Source: Cognatazoarcus sp050305135 (lineage in GTDB: Bacteria > Pseudomonadota > Gammaproteobacteria > Burkholderiales > Rhodocyclaceae). From it: 31,976 bases of DNA. Shown in pieces: positions 1 to 9,177 of this stretch (its first letter is position 1; each line of letters begins with the position of its first letter). The stretch covers positions 1-31,976 of the forward strand of contig JBNLET010000011.1 of NCBI GenBank assembly GCA_050305135.1, read 5' to 3'. A program made the position numbers and the translations under genes. The notes beneath the pieces were generated by a model that saw only the letters and a list, made by a program, of their open reading frames with translations, did no database searches and was not told the DNA's origin.

Positions 1-150
1 GAGCCCGGCAGTGAAGGCGTGCCGTGGTTCTTTCTGGCGATGGGCGGCGTCTTTGCGTCGTTCGGCCTGTTGCTGGCGCGATATCTGCCGCGAATGATCT
101 CGCGGGCAGGCGATCGAAGCGCCGCGAAGGCGCAGCCGGGCAAACCATAG
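1..150 (+). CDS. C-terminal end of an integral membrane protein (partial, possibly MFS-type)
   Basis: The frame is open from the first base and stops at TAG 148-150, giving 49 residues of a gene that begins before the window. The fragment holds one strongly hydrophobic stretch (VPWFFLAMGGVFASFGLLLA), followed by a basic, Ala/Lys-rich tail, which is what the last transmembrane helix and cytoplasmic tail of a transporter look like. Major-facilitator transporters often end this way, but too little is present to name a family. The next gene is on the same strand, 110 bases downstream. Confidence 0.6.
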   Translation, partial: EPGSEGVPWFFLAMGGVFASFGLLLARYLPRMISRAGDRSAAKAQPGKP

Positions 151-222
151 GTCGGGACTGGGCATGGCGATGCCGAACATGCGCTCGACCGCCAATATCG
201 GGGCGCGTCGAGCCCTGCCGGC

Positions 223-228
223 TACAAT
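223..228 (+). promoter_or_regulatory. Candidate -10 element (TACAAT) for the helicase gene
   Basis: TACAAT lies 33 bases before the chosen helicase ATG at 261. No clear -35 is seen at the proper distance. If this is the -10, transcription starts near 235, which excludes the longer in-frame start at 24 and supports ATG 261. Confidence 0.35.
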
Positions 229-260
229 CGGTCCGACATGATTTCCTCGGCCTTGTCTGC

Positions 261-3200
261 ATGGCTGAACCGACCACCGCGCCGCGCGCGCGGTGCCTTT
301 GCCTCGACATTGAAACGGCTCGCCACGACCGGCTGGTGCTGCGCGAGCTCGGTGTCTTTCGGCCCGATCTCGACACGCGCCTGAGGCTTCCGGGCAAGGC
401 GCGGGACTTGGTCCGCAGGCTCGATGCGCTGACCGAGGGCGCTGCTTTCGTGCTCGGGCACAACGTGATTGCGTTCGACCAGCCGGCGCTTGCCGCATTG
501 CATCCGGAGCTGGCGCTGCATCGCCTTCCGCTCATCGACACGCTCGAACTCTCGCCGGTCGCATTTCCGCAAAACCCCTATCACCGGCTGGTCAAGGACT
601 ACAAGCTGTGCACGACCACGCGCAACGATCCGGTGCGCGATGCCGAGCTGGCCTACGTCCTGTTTACCGACCAGAACCAGGCGCTGCAGCTGCGCGTGGC
701 CGAACATCCGGACGAGGCTCTTTGCCTGCATTTCCTGCTCGCTCCCGAGAACGGCAAGGGCGTGGCCAACTTGTTCGCGACCTTGCGAAGAGCATTGAGG
801 CCCTCGCTTGCCGACGCGGTGGCGGCCTGGCAGCGCGCAACGGCCGGCAAGGTCTGCGTGACGGGGCTGCGCTGGGTGCTCGATCAATGCCTGCCCGATC
901 CTCTGTGGCACAAGCCGTTGGCCTACGTGCTCGCATGGTTGCGGGTTGCAGGCGGCAACTCTGTCCTGCCGCCGTGGGTGAGCTCGACCTTCCCGAAAAC
1001 CCGGCAAGCCATCGCGGCGCTGCGCGATGTGCCGTGCGCCGATCCGGCCTGCGACTGGTGCAGGGAACAGCATGACCTCGAGGCGCTGCTGCCGCGCTAC
1101 TTCCCCGGCATCTCGCGGTTTCGCGACACGCCGGCAACGGCCGACGGTCGTTCCTTGCAACGGGCCATCGTCGAGAACGGCTTTGCCGGGCGCCCGAGCC
1201 TGGCGATCCTTCCGACCGGGGGCGGCAAATCGCTGTGCTTCCAGCTCCCGGCGCTGGCACGCTTCTACCGCAACGGCAGCCTGACCGTGGTGATCTCGCC
1301 GCTGCAGTCGCTGATGAAGGACCAGGTGGACAATCTCGAGGCGCGCGGCATCACCTGCGCCGGCTATCTCAACAGCCTGCTCAATCCGATGGAGCGGCGC
1401 GTGATGCTTGACAAGATCCGCCTGGGCGACCTCGGCCTGGTCTTCGTCGCGCCGGAGCAGTTCCGCAGTACCGCGTTCGCCAATGCGCTGATGCACCGGG
1501 AGATCGGTGCCTGGGTGTTCGACGAGGCGCATTGCCTGTCGAAATGGGGGCATGACTTTCGTCCCGACTATCTCTACGTGTCGCGCTTCATCAAGGCCCG
1601 CCAGAAGGACAAGCCTTCGCCGGTCTTCGGTTTTACGGCCACCGCGAAGCCGGACGTGATCGATGACATCGGCGCGCACTTCGAGAAGCGACTGGGTGTT
1701 TCGCTCGAGCGGCTGGAGGGCGGCGTGAGCCGCGACAACCTCAGCTACGAGGTCCGCGCGGTGCCCGCCCAGGCAAAGTACGCCGAGGTGCTCCACTTGC
1801 TGCGGGATGCGCTGGCGGAGGAGGAGGGCGGCGCGATCGTCTTCTGTGCCCGGCAGAAGACGGTGGAGGAAGTCGCTTCGTTTCTGAAGGAGGCCGGCCT
1901 CGATTGCGGCTACTTCCACGGCGGCATGCTGCCCGCCGACAAGCGCGCGGTGCAGGAAGCGTTTCTCGCCGGCACGCTGCGCGTGATCGCCGCGACCAAC
2001 GCCTTCGGCATGGGCGTCGACAAGCCCGACGTGCGGCTGGTGATTCACCTCGACACGCCCGGCTCGCTGGAAAACTATCTGCAGGAGGCCGGTCGGGCAG
2101 GGCGCGACCAGGCGCCGGCCCGCTGCATGCTGCTTTTCGATGATGCGGACCTGGACGTGCAGTTCCGCCTGCTGAGAAATTCCCGGCTGACGCAGCATGA
2201 CATCCTGTCGATCCTGAAGGCCTTGCGCTCGATCGAACGCAAGGATCGCAGCGAGGGTGAAGTCGTCGTCACGAGCGGCGAGATCCTTCTGCAGATTCCG
2301 GATCAACACCGCATCGATCCGGATGCCAGCGACGCCGACACCAAGGTGCGCATCGCCGTGGCCTGGCTCGAGGAAGCCCGCCTGCTCGAACGCCGCGAGA
2401 ACCATACGCGGGTCTTCCCGGGCAGTCTGCTGGTCACCAATGAGGCCGAGGCACGCGCTATCCTGCACAAGAAGATCGGCAAAGACACCGACATCGAGCC
2501 CTACCTCCGGATCCTCTCGGTCCTGATCCAGGCCGAGGACGACGAGGGGCTGTCGACCGACGAGCTGATGCTCGCAACGGGCCAGGATTCGCGCACCGTG
2601 CAGAACATGCTGCGCGAGCTCGACCGCTGGAAGCTGTTGTCGAACGACACCGAAATCGGCGTCACCCTGTATCGGGAACCCGACACGGCCGAGCGGCTGA
2701 AGGACCTGGCGCGCATCGAGGACGCCTTGCTCGCGAGCCTGCGCGAGGCGGCACCCGATGCGGATCGGGAGGATTGGCAGGTCCTGAACGTGCGGCGCCT
2801 GTGCGATACGCTGCGGCGCGATACGCAGCTGGACTTCGATCCGGACAGGCTCACCCGCCTTTTGAAGTCCTTCGCCGAGCCGTTCGGGCAGGGCGTCGCC
2901 CACCGGGCCTTCTTCGCGCTGCGCCCGATGGGCATCGACAGCCGCTATCTGAAGCTGCTGCGCAGCTGGAACGACATCGAGAGGATCCGCGAGCGGCGCA
3001 TGCGCCTGTGCCACGCGCTGGTGCATGAGTTCCTGCGCCGGCGGCAGGGCAATACGCTGTTGGTGAGCTGCAAGCAGGGCGAACTCGAGGCGGCCCTGCA
3101 GGCCGACACCACGCTGGCCGATCTCGAGATCGACAAGTGGGATGTCGCGCTGTCCGCGGCGCTGCTCTATCTGGACGCCAACGAAGTGCTTCATCTGGCG

Positions 3201-5414
3201 CGCGGCAAGGCGGTGTTTCGCGCGGCGATGACGATCGAACTGAATGCCGAGGCGCGGCGGCGACAGTTCAAGAAGTCCGACTACGCCGAGCTCGCGCTGC
3301 ACTACCAGGACAAGATCGTCCAGGTGCATGTGATGGCCGAGTACGCCAAGCTTTCAATCCAAAAAGTGCAGGCGGCCATGGCCTTCATCGTCGATTACTT
3401 CAGCATGGAGCGCGCCGGGTTCGTTCGCCGCTACTTTGCCGGGCGCAAGGACGTGCTCGAAATGGCGACCACCGAACAGGCCCACCGCCGCATCCTGACC
3501 GGTCTGGCCAACCCCGACCAGCAGGCCATCGTCGCCGCGCCGCTCGAGGGCAACCAGCTGGTGCTGGCCGGTCCGGGCGCCGGCAAGACCCGCGTGATCG
3601 TGCATCGCGTTGCCTGGCTGCTGCGCGAATGCATGGTGCTGCCCGAACAGATCATGGTGCTCGCCTACAACCGCTCGGCGGCGAACGAGATCCGGCGCCG
3701 GTTGTGGGCGCTGGTAGGCGCCGACGCGGGCGGGGTGGTGGTGCAGACGCTGCACGGGCTGGCGATGCGCCTGACGGGGACCAGCTACGCGGTCGCCCTC
3801 GAGCGCGGCGAAGCGGTGGATTTCGACGAGGTGATCCGGCAAGGCACGCGGCGACTGCGCGCGGCCGAATACGAGCAGGGCGACGGCGTGGGGCCGTCGG
3901 TGCTGCGCGACCGCCTGCTCGCCGGCCTGCGCTTCCTGTTGGTCGATGAGTACCAGGACGTCAACGGCGATCACTACGAGCTGATCAGCGCCGTGGCCGG
4001 GCGCACCATCGAGACCGAGGAGGATCGCGTCTCGCTGATGGTGGTCGGCGACGACGACCAGAACATCTATGCCTTCGACGGAGCGAGCGTGCGCTACATC
4101 CGGCGGTTCGAAGCGGACTACGCGGCGCGCCGCTACACCTTGATCGAAAACTATCGCTCGACGGCCCACATCATCGACTGCGCCAACCGGGTCATCGCCC
4201 AGGTGCGCGAGCGGATGAAGGCGGGGCAGGAGATCCGCGTCGACCACGCCCGCCGCGACTGGCCCGAGGGCGGCGATCTCGCCGCGCGCGACGGGTTGGC
4301 GCATGGTCGCGTGCACGTGCTGGAGGTGCCCCGCTGCCCGCACGCGGAGGTACAGATCGCATTCGCCGAGCTGCAGCGCCTGCATGCTCTCGAGGCCGGC
4401 AACGAGGCAGGCCGGTGGGGCGGATTTGCGGTCATCGCCCGGCGCTGGGAAGACCTCGAACCGATGGCCGGCTTGTGCCGGCAGCGGGGCGTTCCGGTCC
4501 GGCTGCTGCGCGACGGGAGCCAGGCCAACCTGCACGCGACTCGCGAAGGCCATGCCTTGCTCGAGCAGTTGCGGGGCGCGCACCGGCGAGCGGGGGGACG
4601 CCGCGTGTTGTTGAGGTCCGGCGTGCTCGCGCGCTGGTTCCGTCGTCGATTCGCGTTGCAGGTCGGTGGCTTGATCGAGCATCCATGCCGTGCCGCGCTG
4701 GCGCAGTTCATCGCGGAGACGGAGTCAGCAGCGCCCGGCTGCGAGTTGGTGGTCGACGACCTCGTCGAATCCCTCTACGAGTTCGGGTCGATTGGCAAGC
4801 CGGGTGGCGATGCCGGCCCGAATGCCCCGATGGTCCTGATGACGGCCCACCGCGCCAAGGGGCTGGAATTCGATCATGTGCTGATCCTCGACGGGGGCGG
4901 CTGGCAGGGGCAAGGGGAAGACGAAAGGCGGCTCTTCTACGTCGCCATGACGCGGGCCCGCAGCTCGCTGACGATGTGCGAGGCCGTCGGCGGCCGGCAT
5001 CCCTTCGTGCCGGACGCGGAAGCTTTGGTATTGCGTTCGCGCCCGGACACGCCAGCCCCCGAGCCCGGGCTCTCGCATCGCACCTGGTCCGCCGATCCGG
5101 AAAAAATCGTCTTGTCCTGGCCGGGCTACTTCGCGCCCTCGGCGCCGATTCATCGAGCGCTGGCCGCGCTCGACGTGGGAAGCCCGCTCGTCCTGCGCCG
5201 GCGCCTGGATGGCAGCCAGGGATGGGAGGTCGCCGATACGTGCGGCACCGCGATTACCCGCATGTCGTCGAAGTTCCAGCCCCCCGAAGGCGAAATCGTC
5301 GGCGTGCGCGCGGCTTTGATTCTGGTCCGCTGCGCGAGGGCGAACGAACATCAGGGCTTGCGCAGCACGTCTTGGGAGCTGGTGCTGCCGGAGATCGAAT
5401 ACGTTCCTGAATGA
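261..5414 (+). CDS. Fused DEDD exonuclease-RecQ helicase-UvrD helicase
   Basis: 1717-residue DNA repair or recombination protein joining three enzymes. Residues 1-~200 look like a DnaQ-type 3'-5' exonuclease: D16/E18 in LDIET, D73 in GHNVIAFD, and D123/D127 near the third motif. Residues ~300-900 form a RecQ-type SF2 helicase: TGGGKS at 319-324, DEAH at 421-424, and the RecQ signature QEAGRAGRD at ~608. Residues ~1080-1640 form a UvrD/Rep-type SF1 helicase: GPGAGKT 1104-1110, DEYQD 1229-1233, GDDDQ at 1263, TAHRAKGLEF at 1528, VAMTRAR at 1561. The frame is open from 24, but residues before 261 look random and a -10-like TACAAT sits at 223, so I start at ATG 261; no convincing Shine-Dalgarno is seen. 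RecQ proteins are usually 600-700 residues, so this is an unusual composite, though similar RecQ-UvrD proteins occur in other proteobacteria. Substrate preference cannot be read from the sequence. Confidence 0.9.
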   Translation: MAEPTTAPRARCLCLDIETARHDRLVLRELGVFRPDLDTRLRLPGKARDLVRRLDALTEGAAFVLGHNVIAFDQPALAALHPELALHRLPLIDTLELSPVAFPQNPYHRLVKDYKLCTTTRNDPVRDAELAYVLFTDQNQALQLRVAEHPDEALCLHFLLAPENGKGVANLFATLRRALRPSLADAVAAWQRATAGKVCVTGLRWVLDQCLPDPLWHKPLAYVLAWLRVAGGNSVLPPWVSSTFPKTRQAIAALRDVPCADPACDWCREQHDLEALLPRYFPGISRFRDTPATADGRSLQRAIVENGFAGRPSLAILPTGGGKSLCFQLPALARFYRNGSLTVVISPLQSLMKDQVDNLEARGITCAGYLNSLLNPMERRVMLDKIRLGDLGLVFVAPEQFRSTAFANALMHREIGAWVFDEAHCLSKWGHDFRPDYLYVSRFIKARQKDKPSPVFGFTATAKPDVIDDIGAHFEKRLGVSLERLEGGVSRDNLSYEVRAVPAQAKYAEVLHLLRDALAEEEGGAIVFCARQKTVEEVASFLKEAGLDCGYFHGGMLPADKRAVQEAFLAGTLRVIAATNAFGMGVDKPDVRLVIHLDTPGSLENYLQEAGRAGRDQAPARCMLLFDDADLDVQFRLLRNSRLTQHDILSILKALRSIERKDRSEGEVVVTSGEILLQIPDQHRIDPDASDADTKVRIAVAWLEEARLLERRENHTRVFPGSLLVTNEAEARAILHKKIGKDTDIEPYLRILSVLIQAEDDEGLSTDELMLATGQDSRTVQNMLRELDRWKLLSNDTEIGVTLYREPDTAERLKDLARIEDALLASLREAAPDADREDWQVLNVRRLCDTLRRDTQLDFDPDRLTRLLKSFAEPFGQGVAHRAFFALRPMGIDSRYLKLLRSWNDIERIRERRMRLCHALVHEFLRRRQGNTLLVSCKQGELEAALQADTTLADLEIDKWDVALSAALLYLDANEVLHLARGKAVFRAAMTIELNAEARRRQFKKSDYAELALHYQDKIVQVHVMAEYAKLSIQKVQAAMAFIVDYFSMERAGFVRRYFAGRKDVLEMATTEQAHRRILTGLANPDQQAIVAAPLEGNQLVLAGPGAGKTRVIVHRVAWLLRECMVLPEQIMVLAYNRSAANEIRRRLWALVGADAGGVVVQTLHGLAMRLTGTSYAVALERGEAVDFDEVIRQGTRRLRAAEYEQGDGVGPSVLRDRLLAGLRFLLVDEYQDVNGDHYELISAVAGRTIETEEDRVSLMVVGDDDQNIYAFDGASVRYIRRFEADYAARRYTLIENYRSTAHIIDCANRVIAQVRERMKAGQEIRVDHARRDWPEGGDLAARDGLAHGRVHVLEVPRCPHAEVQIAFAELQRLHALEAGNEAGRWGGFAVIARRWEDLEPMAGLCRQRGVPVRLLRDGSQANLHATREGHALLEQLRGAHRRAGGRRVLLRSGVLARWFRRRFALQVGGLIEHPCRAALAQFIAETESAAPGCELVVDDLVESLYEFGSIGKPGGDAGPNAPMVLMTAHRAKGLEFDHVLILDGGGWQGQGEDERRLFYVAMTRARSSLTMCEAVGGRHPFVPDAEALVLRSRPDTPAPEPGLSHRTWSADPEKIVLSWPGYFAPSAPIHRALAALDVGSPLVLRRRLDGSQGWEVADTCGTAITRMSSKFQPPEGEIVGVRAALILVRCARANEHQGLRSTSWELVLPEIEYVPE

Positions 5415-5589
5415 CGGAGCTCGTCGGCCTTTTGCCGCCGGCCGTGATGGCGCGTATGCCGGAACCGCTTGGGCATTCCGCGCCACGTTCCCGGTCCGAT
5501 GCTCGTCCTTGCCTGCCGCGTGCGGGGGAGCGCTTCGGCGGTCGAAGGGCGGGCCACGCAGTCCAGGGCGCGCGATCCGCGGCTGCCCG

Positions 5590-5595
5590 TACAAT
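5590..5595 (+). promoter_or_regulatory. Candidate -10 element (TACAAT) for the DUF3096 gene
   Basis: TACAAT occurs 31 bases before ATG 5626, in the same arrangement as the TACAAT before the helicase gene. No good -35 is visible. The 211 bases between the helicase stop and this gene otherwise show no gene or recognisable element. Confidence 0.35.
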
Positions 5596-5625
5596 GCCGC
5601 CCCGTGTTCTTCCTGAGCCTCGTTC

Positions 5626-5781
5626 ATGCATCTGCATCTTTCCATTTCGTCGCTCGGCGCGCTGATCGCCGGCCTGCTGATTCTGCTCTCGCCGAAGCTG
5701 TTCCGGCTGGTGGTGGGGGTGTATCTGGTCTTGCTCGGCCTGATCGGGCTGCTCGGCCTCGGGCAGATGCGGATCCTCTGA
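5626..5781 (+). CDS. DUF3096 family small membrane protein
   Basis: 51-residue protein, almost wholly hydrophobic, with two predicted membrane segments: SSLGALIAGLLILLS (about 8-22), then a short SPKLFR turn, then LVVGVYLVLLGLIGLLGLG (about 28-46). The pattern of a helix, an (I/L)LSP turn and a second helix with YLVLLGLIGL matches the DUF3096 family of 45-60 residue inner-membrane peptides, whose function is unknown. A possible -10 (TACAAT) lies at 5590 and a hairpin follows the stop, so the gene is probably monocistronic. Confidence 0.75.
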   Translation: MHLHLSISSLGALIAGLLILLSPKLFRLVVGVYLVLLGLIGLLGLGQMRIL

Positions 5782-5788
5782 CGCGAAG

Positions 5789-5803
5789 GCCGCCACGGGC
5801 GGC
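5789..5803 (+). terminator. Hairpin after the DUF3096 gene
   Basis: GCCGCC-ACG-GGCGGC, a perfect 6-bp stem with a 3-base loop beginning 8 bases after the stop codon. There is no T-tract, so it may act as a 3'-end stabilising hairpin rather than a full intrinsic terminator. Confidence 0.35.
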
Positions 5804-6013
5804 GAGCCCGGGTCGGGAACCGAGCCCGCCGGCGGCGTGAACTTCGTCATTCCATCGGAATCGAAGCTCGGTGACCGGCAGCTGCCGCAGCCCTGGATCG
5901 GCGACTGCCGTCAGGCAGGCCGGGATGTCGTCGCGCCCGGTTCGCTCACCGGATCCGCCCACTGCTGCCGGCGGCGTGCGGAGATGCCAGGGGCACACGG
6001 CAAGGGTGAAACC

Positions 6014-6148
6014 ATGTACAAGCTGATGATCGCAGTCGTTTCGGTGCTGATCGCACTGAGCAGCGGATGCGCCACGCCCGGCACGAGCGGCAGCTCGTCG
6101 TCCGGCCATACCTATGGCTCCGGCGGAGGCAGCGGCGGCGGCTACTGA
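6014..6148 (+). CDS. Small lipoprotein
   Basis: 44-residue protein that begins MYKLMIAVVSVLIALSSGCA: a short positive start, a hydrophobic core and a lipobox LSSGC with the modified cysteine at residue 19. The mature peptide would be only about 26 residues, almost entirely Gly and Ser and ending in GGGSGGGY. The frame is open upstream to 5837, but only this Met gives a proper signal peptide, and AAGGG lies just ahead of it. No family could be assigned. Small Gly/Ser lipoproteins of this kind are common in proteobacteria, often as envelope stress proteins or entericidin-like peptides; this is analogy only. Confidence 0.55.
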   Translation: MYKLMIAVVSVLIALSSGCATPGTSGSSSSGHTYGSGGGSGGGY

Positions 6149-6157
6149 GCCGCGCTG

Positions 6158-6185
6158 CCGCGGGCGGGCCGGGCCCGCCCCGCGG
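6158..6185 (+). terminator. Strong GC hairpin after the small lipoprotein gene
   Basis: CCGCGG-GCGGGC, loop CGG, then GCCCGC-C-CCGCGG: a 12-bp stem with one bulged C, starting 9 bases after the stop. It lacks a T-tract. Confidence 0.45.
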
Positions 6186-6377
6186 GCGTTCGTGTCGGCG
6201 GAGCCGGCTGCCCAGTTGCTCATCGGCTGGATGGGCGAGCCGGAGGGCAGAAGGGATTGTCGCGATCGAAACGGAGCGCGAGTGCGGCCGGCTGCTGCTA
6301 TGATCGCCGCATCATCGTAGGCACGCCCGCCGCGGACCGGGTTTGCGTCCGGGCGGGCCCCCAGCAGGAGCTGCGAG

Positions 6378-7208
6378 ATGTACGAACACCTGGATACCGG
6401 CACGGGCGCCGACCTGCTCTCGTTCGAGAAGTACCTCGACGCCACCCTCGGCGGCGAGCGCCTGACCCGCGTCGCCACGGCCGACGAGCAGTGGGTGGTC
6501 AGCGACTGGGACGGCGAGACCTACTTCGTCCGCTTCGACAAGAACTTCTCGAAGAAGCACCTGGCCACGTTCTCGAAGGACCGCAAGCGTACCGAGGAGG
6601 CGGCCTATTACGCCTGGCTCAATTCCGGCAAGTCGGCCGATGCCGGCAAGAATTGGGAAAAGGCCGAGCACCAGTTGCTGACCGAGAAGATGACGGGCAC
6701 CGCCGACGCCCGCGCGGTAGCCGGCATGTGCAAGTGCGGCCACCGCTACAACCGCCACCCCGGCGGCGGTGCCTGCACCCAGCACGGCTGCACTTGCCCG
6801 AAGTTCGTCACGCCGTTTGCCGACGCGCGTATCACGGCCGGCAAGCCGACCGACAATCCGCTGGCCGGCGTGCAGACCCAGCGCACCACCTTCATCGTGC
6901 TGAACTGGGTGCCGCGCGATGCCTTCGAGTCGGTCGTCGTGCAGTCGATCCAGGCCCACGAAAAGCCCACCGGCTGGAAGCGCGGCGACGCGCTGGCCAA
7001 GGCCGTCGGCGACGAAGTGGTGCTGAAATGGGACTTCGGCCCGCAGCGCGTCGGTGCGGTGATCCAGGCCCACGTCGGCACGCCGCCGTCCGGCTGGGGC
7101 CGCAAGCAGGGCTGCTACGTCAAGGCCAAGAAGACCGCTACCGACTGGGGCAAGCAGACCTGGATGATCTTCCACATGGAGAGCGCGCCGCCGCACGCGG
7201 CGTTCTGA
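6378..7208 (+). CDS. Hypothetical protein with a five-cysteine CxCGH metal-binding-like motif
   Basis: 276-residue soluble protein with no signal peptide or membrane segment; I do not recognise the family. A probable metal site lies at residues 118-140: C118-x-C120-G-H122, then C133, C138 and C140 in HGCTCPKF. This spacing resembles small zinc-binding treble-clef or knuckle motifs seen in unrelated proteins. The N-terminal third is rich in acidic and aromatic residues (VVSDWDGETYFVRFDKNF). The C-terminal third has several Trp-Gly segments and ends in APPHAAF. The start has AGGAG 9 bases upstream. A possible -10 (TATGAT, 6299-6304) has no clear -35. It is convergent with the tannase gene across a shared hairpin. 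Confidence 0.65.
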   Translation: MYEHLDTGTGADLLSFEKYLDATLGGERLTRVATADEQWVVSDWDGETYFVRFDKNFSKKHLATFSKDRKRTEEAAYYAWLNSGKSADAGKNWEKAEHQLLTEKMTGTADARAVAGMCKCGHRYNRHPGGGACTQHGCTCPKFVTPFADARITAGKPTDNPLAGVQTQRTTFIVLNWVPRDAFESVVVQSIQAHEKPTGWKRGDALAKAVGDEVVLKWDFGPQRVGAVIQAHVGTPPSGWGRKQGCYVKAKKTATDWGKQTWMIFHMESAPPHAAF

Positions 7209-7227
7209 GCCGGTCCGGCCCGGCGCC

Positions 7228-7254
7228 AGCTCCTGCAGCGCCGCTGCAGGAGCT
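7228..7254. terminator. Bidirectional terminator-like hairpin
   Basis: AGCTCCTGCAGC, loop GCC, GCTGCAGGAGCT: a perfect 12-bp stem with a 3-base loop between two convergent stops (7208 on plus, 7266 on minus). The symmetry could serve both transcripts; there is no T-tract. Confidence 0.55.
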
Positions 7255-7265
7255 CACCGGCCCGC

Positions 7266-8999
7266 CTACCGGCAGCTGAAGCTGTCGGCCACCTCCGGAT
7301 CGCCACTGCCGTCGTAGCGTGCCACCTTCGGGTAGGGGCAGAGCGGCCGGCTGCGGTCGGCGGCCCAGTCCGCCGGCAAGTCCTCGTTCTCGACCGCGGC
7401 GTTGCCGCTGCCGCGCACCGTCGCGACGATGCGCTCCGGCGCGACCCCCTGTTCGACCCAGTTCACCAGCGCGCTGAGGGCGTCGAACTGGTCGGTCGCG
7501 GGGCCGCTGTCGCAATGGTTCATGCCGGGTACGCGGAAGAAGCGGGCGAAGTCCGAGGCGTCGCCGCCGTTGGCCGCGGCTAGGCCCTCGTACCAGGCGG
7601 TGGTGTCGTCGACCGAAAAGATCGCATCGCTGACGCCGTGATAGACGATCATCTTCGCGCCGCGGTTCTTCAGCGCGGACAGCTCGGTGGGATTGGGCGG
7701 GCGCATGAAGTCGAGGCTGGACTCGGTGTAGGTTGCGTCGCTGGCGCCGATCTCGGCCACCAGCGTGTCGATGTCGGCGTTCAACGCGAAGTCCGGCCCG
7801 GAGAAGGTGGCGGGGTCCGCCGGCGGCACCTTGAAGATGAAGCCGACCGCGCCGGAATCGAGGTTGATCGGCGCGAAGAACTCCCAGAACGCCACGTTGC
7901 TGGAGCCGAAGCCGCTGTCGAACGGAAAGCCCGCGTAGAACGGGCTGCCGTCGCTGGTGGTGGCGCCGCGGAAGATGTCGGCCACGACCGACTTCTGACC
8001 GCTCGTCAGGCAGCTGCCGTCGCGCGCGCCGGAGCAGGTCGGCACGTCGCGCTCGAGGTCGAACTCGGCCTGGCAGGCGCCGGTGTCCTGCACCATGCCG
8101 TCCGACAGGCCGTCCAGCGCGTCGCAGCGGGCGAGCACCGCGTTGGAGATCAGCGTGCGTTCTTCGCCGGTCAGCGCGCTGTTCAGGTCGGCCGGGTCGG
8201 TGGCGACCGTGGCGTAGCGCTGGGCACCGTAGATGTTGGCGAGCGCCGCTTTCGGCAGGTTGAAACCGGGCGCGCCGAGCAGGTAGCCGTCGTACTGGTC
8301 GGCATAGCGTGCGGCGGCGACCAGGGTATGGCGGCCGCCGTTCGAGCAGCCGCCGATGTAGGAGCGGTCCGGCGCCTTGCCGTAGGCGAGCCGGATGGCC
8401 TCCTTCGCCATCGGCGTCAGCTTGCCGACCGCCTGGTAGCCGTAGTCGAGCCTGGCCTGCGGATCGAGGCCGAACAGCGGGCCGCGGCTGATGCTGTGGC
8501 CGGCGTCGGAACTCAGCACCGCGAAGCCCTGGTCCAGCGCGCCGGTTACCTGGGCGTCGCCGGTCGTGCCGGTGGCGGTGCGCACGATGCCGTCGATGCC
8601 GCCGTTGGCCTGGTAGTAGAAGCGCCCGTTCCAGGCCTTCGGCAGCCGCATCTCGAAGCCGATCGCGTAGCTCTGGCCGTCGACCGGGCTGACCCGGTCG
8701 AACATCGTGCCGCTGACGAGGCAGTGCTCGGGCACGGCTTTTCCGCCCACCGTCAGGCTACCCGCCGCTTCGGTGCTGGCGCCGGTGATGGTGGTGTCGG
8801 CGAGGCCGGCCAGCGCGTTGGCCAGCTCGGCGCAATCGCCGCCGAAATCCACCGCGCTGGCGGCACTCAGTTGGGGCAGGGGGGCGGCGGACGAAGTTTC
8901 GCTCGTGTCGGTGCCGCTGCCGCCACAGGCCGCGAGCGTCAGCGCCGTGAGCGCGATGATCGATGGCCGTGCTGCGGTAGGGCCGAAGTGCTGGGTCAC
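7266..8999 (-). CDS. Tannase/feruloyl esterase family lipoprotein
   Basis: 577-residue serine esterase expected to hydrolyse ester bonds in plant phenolics (gallate or ferulate esters) at the cell envelope. The GTG start at 8999 is chosen because AGGAGA lies 7 bases upstream and it gives a clean lipoprotein signal, LTLAAC, with Cys25. The catalytic set matches the tannase family: nucleophile Ser219 in GGCSNGG, Asp458 in YHGVSDAIFS and His495 in PGMNHC. Cys218 and Cys496, next to Ser and His, form the family's CS-D-HC disulfide arrangement. The lid carries the D-x-x-DG-x-x-DG calcium-loop pattern near 293-301. The frame is open up to 9128, but that extension is basic and unlike a protein. It is divergent from a LysR regulator, its probable controller. 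The exact substrate cannot be told from sequence. Confidence 0.85.
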   Translation of the reverse strand: MTQHFGPTAARPSIIALTALTLAACGGSGTDTSETSSAAPLPQLSAASAVDFGGDCAELANALAGLADTTITGASTEAAGSLTVGGKAVPEHCLVSGTMFDRVSPVDGQSYAIGFEMRLPKAWNGRFYYQANGGIDGIVRTATGTTGDAQVTGALDQGFAVLSSDAGHSISRGPLFGLDPQARLDYGYQAVGKLTPMAKEAIRLAYGKAPDRSYIGGCSNGGRHTLVAAARYADQYDGYLLGAPGFNLPKAALANIYGAQRYATVATDPADLNSALTGEERTLISNAVLARCDALDGLSDGMVQDTGACQAEFDLERDVPTCSGARDGSCLTSGQKSVVADIFRGATTSDGSPFYAGFPFDSGFGSSNVAFWEFFAPINLDSGAVGFIFKVPPADPATFSGPDFALNADIDTLVAEIGASDATYTESSLDFMRPPNPTELSALKNRGAKMIVYHGVSDAIFSVDDTTAWYEGLAAANGGDASDFARFFRVPGMNHCDSGPATDQFDALSALVNWVEQGVAPERIVATVRGSGNAAVENEDLPADWAADRSRPLCPYPKVARYDGSGDPEVADSFSCR

Positions 9000-9177
9000 G
9001 TATTGTCTCCTGCTGCCGATCGGGTCGGCATTTCGTGTAGTTGAGTCGGGCGCCGGCCACGCTCGCGGCCGATTGCGATGGCCTGCCTGCGAGGTTCGGC
9101 GGGCTGACGGGGCGATCCGGCTCGCCACCTGGGCCTGTCCGGCGCCGGCGGCACGGTTCGGCGCCTCTTCTTGTTGC

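Noticed and set aside
24..260. Helicase start at the first in-frame ATG (24)
   Set aside because: The added 79 residues are Arg-rich and unlike the exonuclease fold, overlap the end of the upstream gene, and precede a -10-like TACAAT at 223.
222..3329. 1035-codon open frame antisense to the helicase
   Set aside because: Composition is Gln/Arg/Ala/His-rich without motifs, and the opposite strand encodes clear helicase motifs; a GC-driven shadow.
7638..9044. 468-codon plus-strand frame over the esterase
   Set aside because: Antisense shadow of the tannase gene; no ribosome site and no recognisable motif.
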